Source: Propionibacteriales bacterium
Lineage (GTDB): Bacteria > Actinomycetota > Actinomycetes > Propionibacteriales > Nocardioidaceae
Direction: 5' to 3'
NCBI GenBank assembly: GCA_009377795.1
Contig: WHTJ01000003.1
Coordinates: 44,701 to 108,700 of the forward strand
DNA: 64,000 nucleotides
Shown: positions 51,316-59,128 of the stretch, one piece after another
Numbering within the stretch: the stretch's first letter is position 1
Layout: the number at the start of each line of letters is the position of its first letter
Translations under genes and position numbers: made by a program
The notes under the pieces: model-generated
The model's input: the letters and a program-made list of their open reading frames with translations, nothing else
Told to the model about the DNA's origin: nothing
Database searches by the model: none

Positions 51316-51474
51316 GTGAACTGCGACTTCTGCGGCACCCGCGTGGAGGGCGACACTCCGCCGCTCACCTGGGTGACCTCCATGGAACACGGTAAGCATC
51401 GCGTGTTCTGCGACCGCTGTGCGCGTGACAACCTCCGCGCGATCGAGTCCAAGCTCGACAGCGAGTGGTGGTGA
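51316..51474 (+). CDS. small zinc-ribbon protein
   Basis: AGGAG (51303-51307) lies eight nt before GTG 51316; an earlier GTG at 51310 is too close. The 52-aa product begins MNCDFCGTRVEGDTPPLTWV and has CDFC near the start and CDRC near residue 32, a two-CxxC zinc ribbon, then a C-terminal helix ending LDSEWW. It converges on the UbiB-like gene 10 nt away. Short zinc ribbons of this kind are common near whiB7 in actinobacteria; function is unknown. Confidence 0.6.
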   Translation: MNCDFCGTRVEGDTPPLTWVTSMEHGKHRVFCDRCARDNLRAIESKLDSEWW

Positions 51475-51484
51475 GCCTGGCCGG

Positions 51485-52807
51485 TCAGTCGACGGCCTCG
51501 GCGAAGCCGGGCAGCCACTCGCGGAGCAGCGCATGGAACGGCGCCTCCGCCTCGAGCTGGGAGAGCACGCCGATCCCGCCCAGCCACACCCGGTGGATCA
51601 GGAGGTACGACGGCGGCAGGTTGAGCTTCAGCTGGGTCGTGAAGCCAGGCTGTCGCGGGTCGTTGAGCCGGCTGAACTGGCTGCGCATCCAGGCGCGGCT
51701 GAACCGGAAGCGCTCCGAGCGCGCCGGCTCGACGAACGGCTCGAGGTAGTCCCGCAGCGCGTCGGTGTCGACCTCGATGTGGGGCTTGATGAATCCCTCG
51801 GCGCGGAGGTTCCTCTCCACCTCGTCGTAGTCTCCGCTCACCGCGATGCCGAGCGTCCGCCCCATCGAGGCGGGGAAACCGTCCGGCGTACGGGCGACCG
51901 CGCCGTAGTCGACGACGCCCAGCCGGCCGTCGGGCAGGATCCGGTAGTTGCCCGGATGCGGGTCGGAGTGCAGCATCCCGGCGCGCATCGGGCCGGAGAA
52001 CAGGAACCGCACGTACATCTCGCCGTACCTGTCACGTTCCTCCTGGTCGCCCTCGGCGATCAGCCGGGCCAGGGAGGACGAGCTCTCGACCCACTCGCCG
52101 ACGAGTACGGTTCCGGTCTGCGCGACCACGGCGGGTACCACGAAGTCGGGGTCTCCGGCGTACCTCTCGTGAAACCGAGACTGGGCCTCGGCCTCCAGCC
52201 GGTAGTCCAGCTCCTCGCCGACCCGGGCCTGCAACTCCTCGACCAGCGGCGGGAGGTCGATGCCCGGTATCCAGCCGGCGAACATCCGCGCCGCCCACCC
52301 GACCTGGCGCAGGTCGGCGCGCAGGGCGTCGCCCGCCCCCGGGTACTGCAGCTTGACCGCGACCTCCCGGCCGTCCTTCCACACCGCCCGGTGCACCTGC
52401 CCGATGGACGCGGACGCGGCCGGGTTGTCGTCGAACGACTCGAACTCCGCCCGCCACCGCGGGCCCATCTCCTGGGCCAGGACACTGTGTACGACGCTGG
52501 GCGACATCGGCGGCGCCGCGTCCTGCAGCTGGGTCAGGGTCGCGCGGTAGGGGCCGGCCAGCTCCTCGGGGAGGGCCGCCTCGAAGATCGACATCGCCTG
52601 GCCGACCTTCATCGCACCGCCCTTGAGCTCACCGAGCACGCGGAACAGCTGTTCGGCGGTGCGTTGCTGCATCTCGACGACGACCGCCTCCGCCGGTGCG
52701 CCGCCGAGGCGCTTGCCGAGGCCGATGGTGGCGCGACCCGCGATGCCGAGGGGGAGGGATGCCAGCCGCGCCGTACGCGCGACGGCCTTTCGGGGGAGAT
52801 CGGTCAC
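51485..52807 (-). CDS. ABC1/UbiB-family atypical kinase
   Basis: The 440-aa protein has the family's KxGQ motif (LKGGAMKVGQAMS), ASIGQVHRA in place of a normal P-loop, EVAVKLQYP with the lysine, HSDPHPGNY and VVDYG for metal and nucleotide binding. These atypical kinases/ATPases support quinone or lipid metabolism. The ortholog in mycobacteria is adjacent to whiB7 and has been linked to antibiotic tolerance; this link is recalled, not tested. It is oriented towards whiB7 and separated by a zinc-ribbon gene. Confidence 0.93.
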   Translation of the reverse strand: MTDLPRKAVARTARLASLPLGIAGRATIGLGKRLGGAPAEAVVVEMQQRTAEQLFRVLGELKGGAMKVGQAMSIFEAALPEELAGPYRATLTQLQDAAPPMSPSVVHSVLAQEMGPRWRAEFESFDDNPAASASIGQVHRAVWKDGREVAVKLQYPGAGDALRADLRQVGWAARMFAGWIPGIDLPPLVEELQARVGEELDYRLEAEAQSRFHERYAGDPDFVVPAVVAQTGTVLVGEWVESSSSLARLIAEGDQEERDRYGEMYVRFLFSGPMRAGMLHSDPHPGNYRILPDGRLGVVDYGAVARTPDGFPASMGRTLGIAVSGDYDEVERNLRAEGFIKPHIEVDTDALRDYLEPFVEPARSERFRFSRAWMRSQFSRLNDPRQPGFTTQLKLNLPPSYLLIHRVWLGGIGVLSQLEAEAPFHALLREWLPGFAEAVD

Positions 52808-52840
52808 GGCGTCATTCTCGCTCAGGATGGCCGTCGTCGG

Positions 52841-53797
52841 TCATGACGAGAGCCACATGCATCCGCAGTCCGGCCTCGGCGTCCATTGGTGGGCGCGTGG
52901 TACGGGGCGGCTCAAGGTGCAGACCAGGCTGCGGTTGACCGTCTCCGGTACCCGGCCGTCGACGTACGCGAGCACCTCCGCGGCCGCGAGCGCCGCACCG
53001 AGCGTGACGATCGAGGACGCACGAGGCGCGCCCATCGGATGCGGCGGCGCCGTCCGGGACAACTGCTCGCGCACGGTCGGCCAGAGCGGTTGCGCGTCCG
53101 CTCGGGCCAGGTCGACGCAGCGCAGGCAGGCGGTGGCGCCGGGTACGACGAACGGCCCGACCACCGCGCTCCGGCCGCGAAGTCCGGCGACCAGGTGCGG
53201 GACATGGCCGCGGACGAGCCGGTCGAGCTCGTCGGACGGCGGCTCCCGGTCGGTGCCGACGACCGCCACGTCGGCGGAGGTGTCCCGGCGGTGCAGCAGG
53301 CGGGTGTCGGGGAAGTCGGCGCGCAGCCGATCCGTGCAGTCGCTGTCCACGCCGGTGAGGACGAGGGTCCCGATGCCGCCGCCGCACAGCAGCTCGAGCA
53401 TCGTGGCGCTCAGCTCACCGCCCGCGAGCACCTCCACCACGGCCCGCCGCCGGCGGCGCCACCGCTCCTCGGCGCGTGCGGGGTCGTCCGCAAGCAGCGC
53501 CAGTATGTCGCCGAAGGCACGCTGCCGATGCGCGGGCGCGAGGTCGGCGGTGAGATGGAGCGCGGACTGTGCGTCCATCAGGACTCCCGACTCGCGCAGC
53601 CGGGCCCAGGTCTCGCGTACCGCCGGATCGTCGTCGGGGTACCCGATCGTCGTCGGTTCGTCGGCCAGCCCGTCGAGCGGTACCAGCAGGCGCGCGCTCG
53701 CCCGGTCCAGCGGGACGACGGAGTCCCCGTCGACGAGACAGGCCGACCCGGGCCCGCCTTCGAGCAGCCGCAACCCCGGCCGCAGCATCGGTCGCAT
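52841..53797 (-). CDS. E1/ThiF-like (cyclodehydratase-leader-binding type) protein
   Basis: The ATG at 53797 follows GGAGGTAT, giving 318 aa beginning MRPMLRPGLRLLEGGPGSAC. It has an N-terminal winged-helix-like part (about 10-100) and a degenerate E1-like fold with CLRCVDLARADAQPLWPTV, which matches TOMM-type precursor-binding and ThiF-like proteins. The nucleotide glycine loop is only weakly visible (LCGGGIGTLVLTG). No nearby precursor peptide or cyclodehydratase partner is seen, so the role is unknown. It is 33 nt upstream of ubiB-like gene on the same strand, probably co-transcribed. Confidence 0.8.
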   Translation of the reverse strand: MRPMLRPGLRLLEGGPGSACLVDGDSVVPLDRASARLLVPLDGLADEPTTIGYPDDDPAVRETWARLRESGVLMDAQSALHLTADLAPAHRQRAFGDILALLADDPARAEERWRRRRRAVVEVLAGGELSATMLELLCGGGIGTLVLTGVDSDCTDRLRADFPDTRLLHRRDTSADVAVVGTDREPPSDELDRLVRGHVPHLVAGLRGRSAVVGPFVVPGATACLRCVDLARADAQPLWPTVREQLSRTAPPHPMGAPRASSIVTLGAALAAAEVLAYVDGRVPETVNRSLVCTLSRPVPRAHQWTPRPDCGCMWLSS

Positions 53798-53851
53798 TCG
53801 ATACCTCCGCTCCCTTCCATGGCAGGCATGAGGCTGCCACGATCGGGAGAT

Positions 53852-53928
53852 CGCGGGTGGCGGACATCCACAGGCCACCCGCGCATGAAAGACGCCCACG
53901 GTGTGCCGTGCGAGCACACCGTGGGCGT
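53852..53928 (-). terminator. two hairpins downstream of the DUF5679 gene
   Basis: A 14-bp perfect stem (53892-53905 with 53915-53928, 9-nt loop) is followed on the minus strand by CTTTC. A second 10-bp stem pairs 53852-53861 with 53874-53883. The pair lies between the DUF5679 stop (53993) and the next gene start (53797). Confidence 0.75.
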
Positions 53929-53992
53929 GGATTCAATGGCGAGTCACCCGGCGGTCGCGGCTGCGCGACGCGGGGGCGTACTCGCCGGCTGC

Positions 53993-54151
53993 TCAGGCCT
54001 TGCCGAGGATGCGGTTGAGGTTGGTGCTGCAGACCGGGCAGGTGGCCTTAGCCATCCGGGTGCCCTTGTCGTTGACCCTTACCTCACCGGTCGCCTCACG
54101 CTTCGCCTTGCACTTGACGCAGTAGAACTCACCACTCCACGTCTCCGCCAT
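53993..54151 (-). CDS. DUF5679 small zinc-ribbon protein
   Basis: A 52-aa protein read from ATG 54151 (AAGGAGG five nt upstream) begins MAETWSGEFYCVKCKAKREA and ends LNRILGKA. CVKC and CPVC form a two-CxxC zinc ribbon; the sequence pattern fits DUF5679. It lies in the same position as a small gene in mycobacteria. Function is unknown. Its upstream region is divergent from the enoyl-CoA hydratase gene. Confidence 0.85.
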   Translation of the reverse strand: MAETWSGEFYCVKCKAKREATGEVRVNDKGTRMAKATCPVCSTNLNRILGKA

Positions 54152-54409
54152 GACGGCCTCCTTGCTTTGTCGATCGAGACCGCTGCCGGTCTGCTCGGTC
54201 TCTGGGTGCTGCTGTCTCTCTCTGGTCGTCCGGGGCGGGGAGCCGTGGGGAAGACCCGCCGCTCGCGATGCCGTGACGCGCCTGACGCGTCCGGACCCTC
54301 ATACGCCGAAACCCTACGACAGTCGTACCGTGATGCCACGACGCCACGCGCGAGTCTAGAGTGTTTTGTGATGTTATATCCGTTTTATTCCGCAGTTGAG
54401 GAGCCCTGT

Positions 54410-55201
54410 GTGAGCGACTACACCGACCTGACCGTGGCCCGTCGCGAGAACGGCGTGGTCGTTGCGACTCTCAGTGATCCGGACCGGCGGAACGCGATGT
54501 CGGAGGAGATGACCGGATCCTGGCAGCGGCTGATGGCCGAGCTCGCCGACGATCGTGAGGTCCGGTGCCTGGTGGTGACCGGCGCGGGTACGGCGTTCTG
54601 TTCCGGCGGCGACCTCGGGTGGCTCGGCGGCCATCCGGATGCCCGGGTCGACCAGTTGCGCGAGAAGATGATCGCGTTCTACCGGGCCTGGCTGTCGGTT
54701 CGGAGTCTGGAGGTCCCCACGATCGCCGCGGTCAACGGACCCGCGATCGGGGCCGGCCTGTGCCTCGCGCTGGCCTGCGATCTGCGCTACGCCGCGCCGA
54801 ACGCCAAGCTGGCCGCGCCGTTCACCGCACTCGGCATGCACCCGGGGATGGCCGCGACCTGGCTGCTGCCCGACGTCGTCGGTCCGGCGGCGTCCCGCGA
54901 CCTGCTGCTGACCGGCCGGACGGTGTCCGCGGAGGAGGCCAGCCGGATGGGGCTGGTGAACGCCGTACTCGACGGCGACGCCTTCCTCGACGAGGTGCTC
55001 GAGGTCGCCGGCAGGGTGGCCGCCGCCGCGCCGGTCGCCACGCGGTACACCACCCTGGCGTTGCGCCAGGGTCATGCCAGCCTCGAGGCCGCCCTGCAGT
55101 GGGAGGCGCTGGCCCAGCCGATCACGCTCGCCACGGAGGACCTGCGAGAGGGCCTGGCGGCCGCGACCGAGCGGCGTACGCCGAGATTCACCGGCCGATG
55201 A
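54410..55201 (+). CDS. enoyl-CoA hydratase/isomerase (crotonase) family protein
   Basis: The 263-aa form starts at GTG 54410 with GAGGAG six nt upstream; an ATG at 54371 would sit in an AT-rich promoter-like stretch. Crotonase marks are FCSGGDLGWL (first oxyanion loop), AVNGPAIGAGLCLALACDLR (second), and RMGLVNAVL. Glu residues in the usual catalytic places are not obvious (AAPFTALGMHPG), so isomerase or hydrolase activity is as likely as hydration. It is not part of the conserved block. A structured inverted repeat follows the stop. Confidence 0.9.
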   Translation: MSDYTDLTVARRENGVVVATLSDPDRRNAMSEEMTGSWQRLMAELADDREVRCLVVTGAGTAFCSGGDLGWLGGHPDARVDQLREKMIAFYRAWLSVRSLEVPTIAAVNGPAIGAGLCLALACDLRYAAPNAKLAAPFTALGMHPGMAATWLLPDVVGPAASRDLLLTGRTVSAEEASRMGLVNAVLDGDAFLDEVLEVAGRVAAAAPVATRYTTLALRQGHASLEAALQWEALAQPITLATEDLREGLAAATERRTPRFTGR

Positions 55202-55230
55202 CGGCCGCGCAGGGGAGCGGAAGAGAAGGT

Positions 55231-55304
55231 ATGAGACCCCGCTGACCGGTCCGGCGCCGTCCGCCTTCCCCTTGCGGACACCCCCGGCAGCAGCGGGGTC
55301 TCAT
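55231..55304 (+). repeat. 74-nt structured element with a 14-bp outer stem
   Basis: ATGAGACCCCGCTG (55231-55244) pairs perfectly with 55291-55304 around 46 nt. The inside holds a second hairpin GTCCGC/GCGGAC around a CTTCCCCTT-like loop. It begins 29 nt after the crotonase stop. No T-run follows, so it need not be a terminator; a small RNA, cruciform or repeat family is possible. Confidence 0.6.
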
Positions 55305-55359
55305 CGCAGACGACCGTAGACTGCGGTGTGGCCGGCGTCAACGCGGTTGTGGTCCGGCC

Positions 55360-55502
55360 TGTGGATAACTGGCGGTCATCCTGCGGACCCGCTGTGGAGT
55401 ACGACCGGTCCGGCTGTGGAAACACCTGTGTAGACGCGGTCGCCGCGCGGCGCTCGGAACGGTGGTGACCCGGCAAACTTTGCCCACCGGGCCTGTGGAC
55501 GA
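55360..55502 (+). promoter_or_regulatory. cluster of DnaA-box-like TGTGGA motifs
   Basis: Four TGTGGA-starting 9-mers in one orientation occur at 55360 (TGTGGATAA, a perfect E. coli-type DnaA box in reverse), 55393, 55415 and 55494. They fill the 337-bp gap between the crotonase and metallopeptidase genes, which otherwise contains the structured element above and a TTCCCC/GGGGGAA dyad near 55507-55519. Confidence 0.45.
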
Positions 55503-55538
55503 GAAATTCCCCGGGGGAACCCAGGGTAAATTTGCGGC

Positions 55539-56186
55539 GTGGTCGAGTCTCCGCTCCTTCCGTCGCCACTTCCCAGCATGCCGCCCGTCGTCGAGGTGCG
55601 CCGTAGCCGGCGCCGCCGACGAACCGTGGCGGCGTACCGGGAGGACGACAAGATCGTCGTGTTGATGCCGGACCGGATGAGCCGGTCCGAGGAGAAGCAA
55701 TGGGTGGCGGAGATGGTCGAACGACTTGAGCGGCAGGAGCGCCGCCGCAAGCCGACCGACTCCAAGCTCGCCGGGCGGGCCCGCGAGTTGTCCCGGCGAT
55801 ATCTCGACGGCGACGCCCGGCCGCGCTCGGTTCGGTGGGTCGACAACCAGAAGTCGCGATGGGGGTCGTGTACGCCGGCGGATGGCACGATCCGGCTGTC
55901 GTCCCGGCTGCAGGGCATGCCGTCCTGGGTGATCGACTACGTCCTGCTGCACGAGCTCGCGCATCTGCTGGAGCACGGTCATTCGGCGCGGTTCTGGGAG
56001 CTGGTCGGGCGCTATCCCAAGACCGAGCGCGCCCGGGGGTTCCTCGAGGGGGTGGCCTCCGCGGCCGGCCTCGACCTGTCCGACATGAACGACACGGTGG
56101 ATGACGAGCCGGCCGACCCGGTGGCGGGGGTACCCGAGTCGCGGGAGGATCCGTTGCTGGCCATCGACCGTCTGGATCCGCGCTGA
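55539..56186 (+). CDS. YgjP/SprT-like metallopeptidase
   Basis: The 215-aa frame starts at GTG 55539; an ATG at 55578 (MPPVVEVRRSRRRRRTVAAY) agrees better with the family's N-terminus. The zinc site is LLHELAHLLEHGHSARFWEL (HExxH plus a downstream His), and NQKSRWGSCTPADGTIRLSS is the characteristic YgjP/DUF45 segment. Such proteins are presumed zinc proteases; a substrate is not known. The basic N-terminal strand is conserved. A copy of the 25-bp repeat lies 20 nt past the stop. Confidence 0.9.
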   Translation: MVESPLLPSPLPSMPPVVEVRRSRRRRRTVAAYREDDKIVVLMPDRMSRSEEKQWVAEMVERLERQERRRKPTDSKLAGRARELSRRYLDGDARPRSVRWVDNQKSRWGSCTPADGTIRLSSRLQGMPSWVIDYVLLHELAHLLEHGHSARFWELVGRYPKTERARGFLEGVASAAGLDLSDMNDTVDDEPADPVAGVPESREDPLLAIDRLDPR

Positions 56187-56206
56187 GCCGGCTTCCGGCG
56201 TACGTC

Positions 56207-56231
56207 GGCCAGATGTGCAATCTCGGCGCGA
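56207..56231 (-). repeat. 25-bp dispersed repeat, copy B (inverted)
   Basis: It matches 25269-25293 on the opposite strand at 24 of 25 positions. It lies in the 59-bp gap between the convergent metallopeptidase and Nudix genes. Confidence 0.6.
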
Positions 56232-56245
56232 CCTATCGCACCGGG

Positions 56246-56809
56246 TCAGTGCGCGGGATACCGGGTGTCGGTCAGGCGGCGGAGTGAGCGGCGTACCAGC
56301 TCACGCGTGATGTCGTCACAGCCCGGCGGCAGCTCGTCGACCCGAAACCACCGCAGGTCCAGGGATTCGGCGCTGACCACCTCCCGGCTCCCATCCGGCG
56401 CAACCGCCACGTGCTGTACGTCGAGATGATGCGCCGGACGCACCGGGCCGCAGGGCACGTCGTGCCGGGACAGCTGGACCGGCACCGGGTCCACGGACAG
56501 CTCGGCGATACCCGTCTCCTCGCGCGCCTCACGCAACGCGGCCGCGGCGAGGGTGTGGTCCCCCGACTCGCAGTGCCCGCCGGTCTGCAGCCACCTCCGA
56601 ATCCGCCGATGAAGGGTGAGCAGCACGCGGGTCAGGTCGGACGAGACGACCAGCGTGCTCGCCGTGATGTGGTCGGGGTGGCATTCCCGCCAGACGCCGG
56701 CGGGATTCCGCTCGAGATGGTCCAGGAAGCCGGCGCGCCGTCGAGCCTGGTGCGGATCGGGTGGCCGCCACTCGGCAAGCGTACGGGTCACCGACTCGTG
56801 CAGCGTCAA
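56246..56809 (-). CDS. Nudix hydrolase (second)
   Basis: From TTG 56809 the product is 187 aa starting MTLHESVTRTLAEWRPPDPH; ATG starts at 56884 or 56893 would overlap the preceding gene by about 50-60 nt and add a low-complexity Arg/Thr tail. The Nudix box lies near residues 81-103 (GGHCESGDHTL, then REAREETGI), and VLLTLHRRIRRWLQTGGH precedes it. The size and the HLDVQHVAVAPDG segment resemble Nudix enzymes of the isopentenyl-diphosphate-isomerase-like or NUDT12 groups, but no substrate can be set. It lies just downstream of the DUF2342 gene, probably in the same transcript. Confidence 0.85.
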   Translation of the reverse strand: MTLHESVTRTLAEWRPPDPHQARRRAGFLDHLERNPAGVWRECHPDHITASTLVVSSDLTRVLLTLHRRIRRWLQTGGHCESGDHTLAAAALREAREETGIAELSVDPVPVQLSRHDVPCGPVRPAHHLDVQHVAVAPDGSREVVSAESLDLRWFRVDELPPGCDDITRELVRRSLRRLTDTRYPAH

Positions 56810-56834
56810 CGCGCGATCCCGTCGGTCCGCCGGA

Positions 56835-58259
56835 CTACTTGTCGTCGTCGGATTCGTCGCCGGCGTCCTCGTCCGGCGGCTCATCGGCCGCACCGGGCGG
56901 AGCCGCAGACTCGTCGGACGGCGTGTCGAGCAGGTCGGCCAGCGCGGCGTCGAACTCCGCGTCCGGCAGCCCTTGCTGGTCGCCGGCGGAGCTGCCGGCG
57001 GCGAACCCCAGCGGATCGTCGAGATCCTCCGACGTCGGCATCAGATCCGGGTGCGCCCAGACGGCGTCCCGCGCCTCCATACCCTTGGCCGAACGCAGCG
57101 CGCCCCAGAGCGCGGCCGCGTCCCGCATCCGCTTCGGCCGCAGCTCGAGCCCGACCAGCGACAGGAAGGTGTTCTCGGCCGGCCCGCCCGCGGCCCGCCG
57201 CCGGCGGATGGCCTCCTGCAACTTGGCGGCGTTCGGCATGCGGTACTTGGTGGCCTCGCCCACGAGGTCGTCGACCCAGCCCTCGACCAGGGCCAGCATC
57301 GTCTCCAGGCGGTCGAGCGCGGCCTGCTGCTCGGACGTCTGCTCCGGTTCGTAAAGATCGCCGCTCATGATCGCCTGTTGCAATGACTGCAGGTCGTTGA
57401 CGTCGAACGACGACAGCGAACGCTCGACGCTGGAGATGTCGATGCGCATGCCCCGGGCGTAATCCTCGATCGCGTGCATGAGATGCGACCGGAGCCAGGT
57501 GGCGTGGTGGAACAACCGCTGGTGTGCGCACTCGCGCAGGGCGAGGTAGATCAGGACGTCCGAGCCCTTGACGTCGAGACCCTCCTCGAACTGGCCGATG
57601 TTCTCCACGATCAGCCCGGCCTCGTCGTGGGCGCTCAGGGGCAGCCCGATCTCGGTGGACGACAACACCTCCTGGGACAGAGCGCCGAGCGCCTGTCCGA
57701 CCTGTGCGCCGAACAGCGAACCACCGGCCCGGGTGAGGTGCTCCATCGCGGGGCCGGCCATCGCCTTGATCTCCTCCGGGATCGCGTGCTCGATGGCGGT
57801 CGTGACATGACCGGCGACCGGCTGGAAGATCTGCCGCCACGACGGAAGCGTCTTCTCCACCCAGTCGCCGCGGCTCCAGGCCGTCGCACGGGAGGCGCTC
57901 GCCGGGAACGAGCACACCTCGTCGAGCCACAGCTCGGCCAGGCTGACCGCGACGTCGACGGCGTCGCGCTCGGAGTCCCCGGGTTCGCCGGGGTGCTCCG
58001 CGATCGCCCTGCGGGCGAGGTCCTCGGCCATCGGCCAGTTCACCGGACCCTCGTACGGCTGCAGCATCTGCTGAACCTGGGAGAGCAGCGCCGACAGGTC
58101 CGGCATGTCTCCGGGGCCTGAGCCGCCCTGGCCGGCCGCGAACGCCGAGAACATCTGCTCGAACGGCGTACCGGCGAACGGGTTCGGCTGCCCGGACTGC
58201 CAGGGTTGATCGTCGCCGGAGTCGTCCGGCGGTTCGCTCGGAGCGGGAGGGTCGGACAT
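56835..58259 (-). CDS. DUF2342 zinc-dependent metalloprotease-like protein
   Basis: The 474-aa protein starts MSDPPAPSEPPDDSGDDQPW at ATG 58259. After a disordered N-terminus it has NPFAGTPFEQMFSAF, a long helical region, and the family motif ALRECAHQRLFHHATWLR, where His residues take the place of a HExxH site (ECAHQ). GLELRPKRMRDAAALWGAL ends the core, and the last 60 residues are Asp/Glu/Pro-rich. Annotated widely as a coenzyme F420 or zinc-dependent hydrolase; activity is uncertain. The ortholog sits between the DUF5679/E1-like and PDZ-Lon genes in mycobacteria. Confidence 0.85.
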   Translation of the reverse strand: MSDPPAPSEPPDDSGDDQPWQSGQPNPFAGTPFEQMFSAFAAGQGGSGPGDMPDLSALLSQVQQMLQPYEGPVNWPMAEDLARRAIAEHPGEPGDSERDAVDVAVSLAELWLDEVCSFPASASRATAWSRGDWVEKTLPSWRQIFQPVAGHVTTAIEHAIPEEIKAMAGPAMEHLTRAGGSLFGAQVGQALGALSQEVLSSTEIGLPLSAHDEAGLIVENIGQFEEGLDVKGSDVLIYLALRECAHQRLFHHATWLRSHLMHAIEDYARGMRIDISSVERSLSSFDVNDLQSLQQAIMSGDLYEPEQTSEQQAALDRLETMLALVEGWVDDLVGEATKYRMPNAAKLQEAIRRRRAAGGPAENTFLSLVGLELRPKRMRDAAALWGALRSAKGMEARDAVWAHPDLMPTSEDLDDPLGFAAGSSAGDQQGLPDAEFDAALADLLDTPSDESAAPPGAADEPPDEDAGDESDDDK

Positions 58260-58338
58260 GTCTCCAACGTACTGCGAGTCGGCAAACCGTACGACGGGGC
58301 CATCCGCCGGGCGCGGACACCCTCTAAGCTCGTGGAAC

Positions 58339-58764
58339 GTGAGTGACGTCGTGCGGCTGGTGGATATCCGCGACTCGCCGTTGTCGGTCGAGGAGGCAGT
58401 GGCCGCCGTCTCCACTCCCGCCGCAGGTGGCCAGACGGTGTTCATCGGTACGGTGCGCGACCACGACTCCGGGAAACCCGTCGCACGGCTGGACTACTCG
58501 GCGCATCCGGGCGCGCTCGATGAGCTGCACCGCGTGTGCGAGCGAGTCGCGGAGGCGCATCACGTGCTCGCGTTGGCGGCCGTGCACCGGGTCGGTGATC
58601 TGAAGGTGGGCGACCTGGCGGTCGTCGTGGCGGTGTCGACCGCGCATCGGGGGGACGCGTTCGGTGCCTGCCGTGCGCTGATCGACGAGCTGAAGGCGCA
58701 GGTGCCGATCTGGAAGCACCAGCAGTTCACCGACGGCACGGAGGAGTGGGTCGGTACTCCGTAG
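58339..58764 (+). CDS. moaE: molybdopterin synthase large subunit MoaE
   Basis: The 141-aa protein starts at GTG 58339 (MSDVVRLVDIRDSPLSVEEA). VFIGTVRDHDSGKPVARLDY, the helical RVCERVAEAHHVLALAAVHR, and the C-terminal KAQVPIWKHQQFTDGTEEWV with the active-site lysines are MoaE hallmarks. With MoaD thiocarboxylate, made by MoeZ (36681), it converts precursor Z to molybdopterin. No moaD gene lies in the window. It follows the divergent DUF2342 gene with a 79-nt gap. Confidence 0.95.
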   Translation: MSDVVRLVDIRDSPLSVEEAVAAVSTPAAGGQTVFIGTVRDHDSGKPVARLDYSAHPGALDELHRVCERVAEAHHVLALAAVHRVGDLKVGDLAVVVAVSTAHRGDAFGACRALIDELKAQVPIWKHQQFTDGTEEWVGTP

Positions 58765-58816
58765 GGCCGGCCGCGGCGCGGCGATGCTTTGAGCCGCGGA
58801 GTAGGCGACCTACGCT

Positions 58817-59116
58817 GTGGGCGTGCGCATCCTCCTCTGGCTGGTGTTCCCGGCGGTCGCCACGCTGGTGGCGATGCTGTGGGCCGGCTGGTCCGGGAGG
58901 CCCCAGCGCGCACAGGATGCGCGCGAGTCGGCGGCCGCCTACGAGCGGTTCGCCGCCGCGGTCCGCAAACCCCATCCGACGCAGGGCCGGGGGGTATCGG
59001 CGGCGAGGGTGGAGCGCGCCACCGGGATCGCCGTACGCCGTCCGCGACCCGGCGACGCGACCGACGCCGCACCGCGGACCTCGGGCCCTCGCGACGCGAC
59101 CGCCGCGCGGCGGTGA
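58817..59116 (+). CDS. small membrane-anchored hypothetical protein
   Basis: The 99-aa product from GTG 58817 (or GTG 58823) begins MGVRILLWLVFPAVATLVAM, one N-terminal membrane helix, followed by an Ala/Arg-rich cytoplasmic tail with AYERFAAAVRKPHP and an Arg/Pro/Thr-rich end. It lies 12 nt upstream of the PDZ-Lon gene and is probably translated with it. I know of no function; similar small proteins precede the same protease in related genomes. Confidence 0.65.
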   Translation: MGVRILLWLVFPAVATLVAMLWAGWSGRPQRAQDARESAAAYERFAAAVRKPHPTQGRGVSAARVERATGIAVRRPRPGDATDAAPRTSGPRDATAARR

Positions 59117-59128
59117 GAGGCTTCGCCC

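Noticed and set aside
58817..59116. possible MoaD/other Moco gene after moaE
   Set aside because: The product has a membrane helix and no C-terminal Gly-Gly, so it is not a MoaD-type sulfur carrier.
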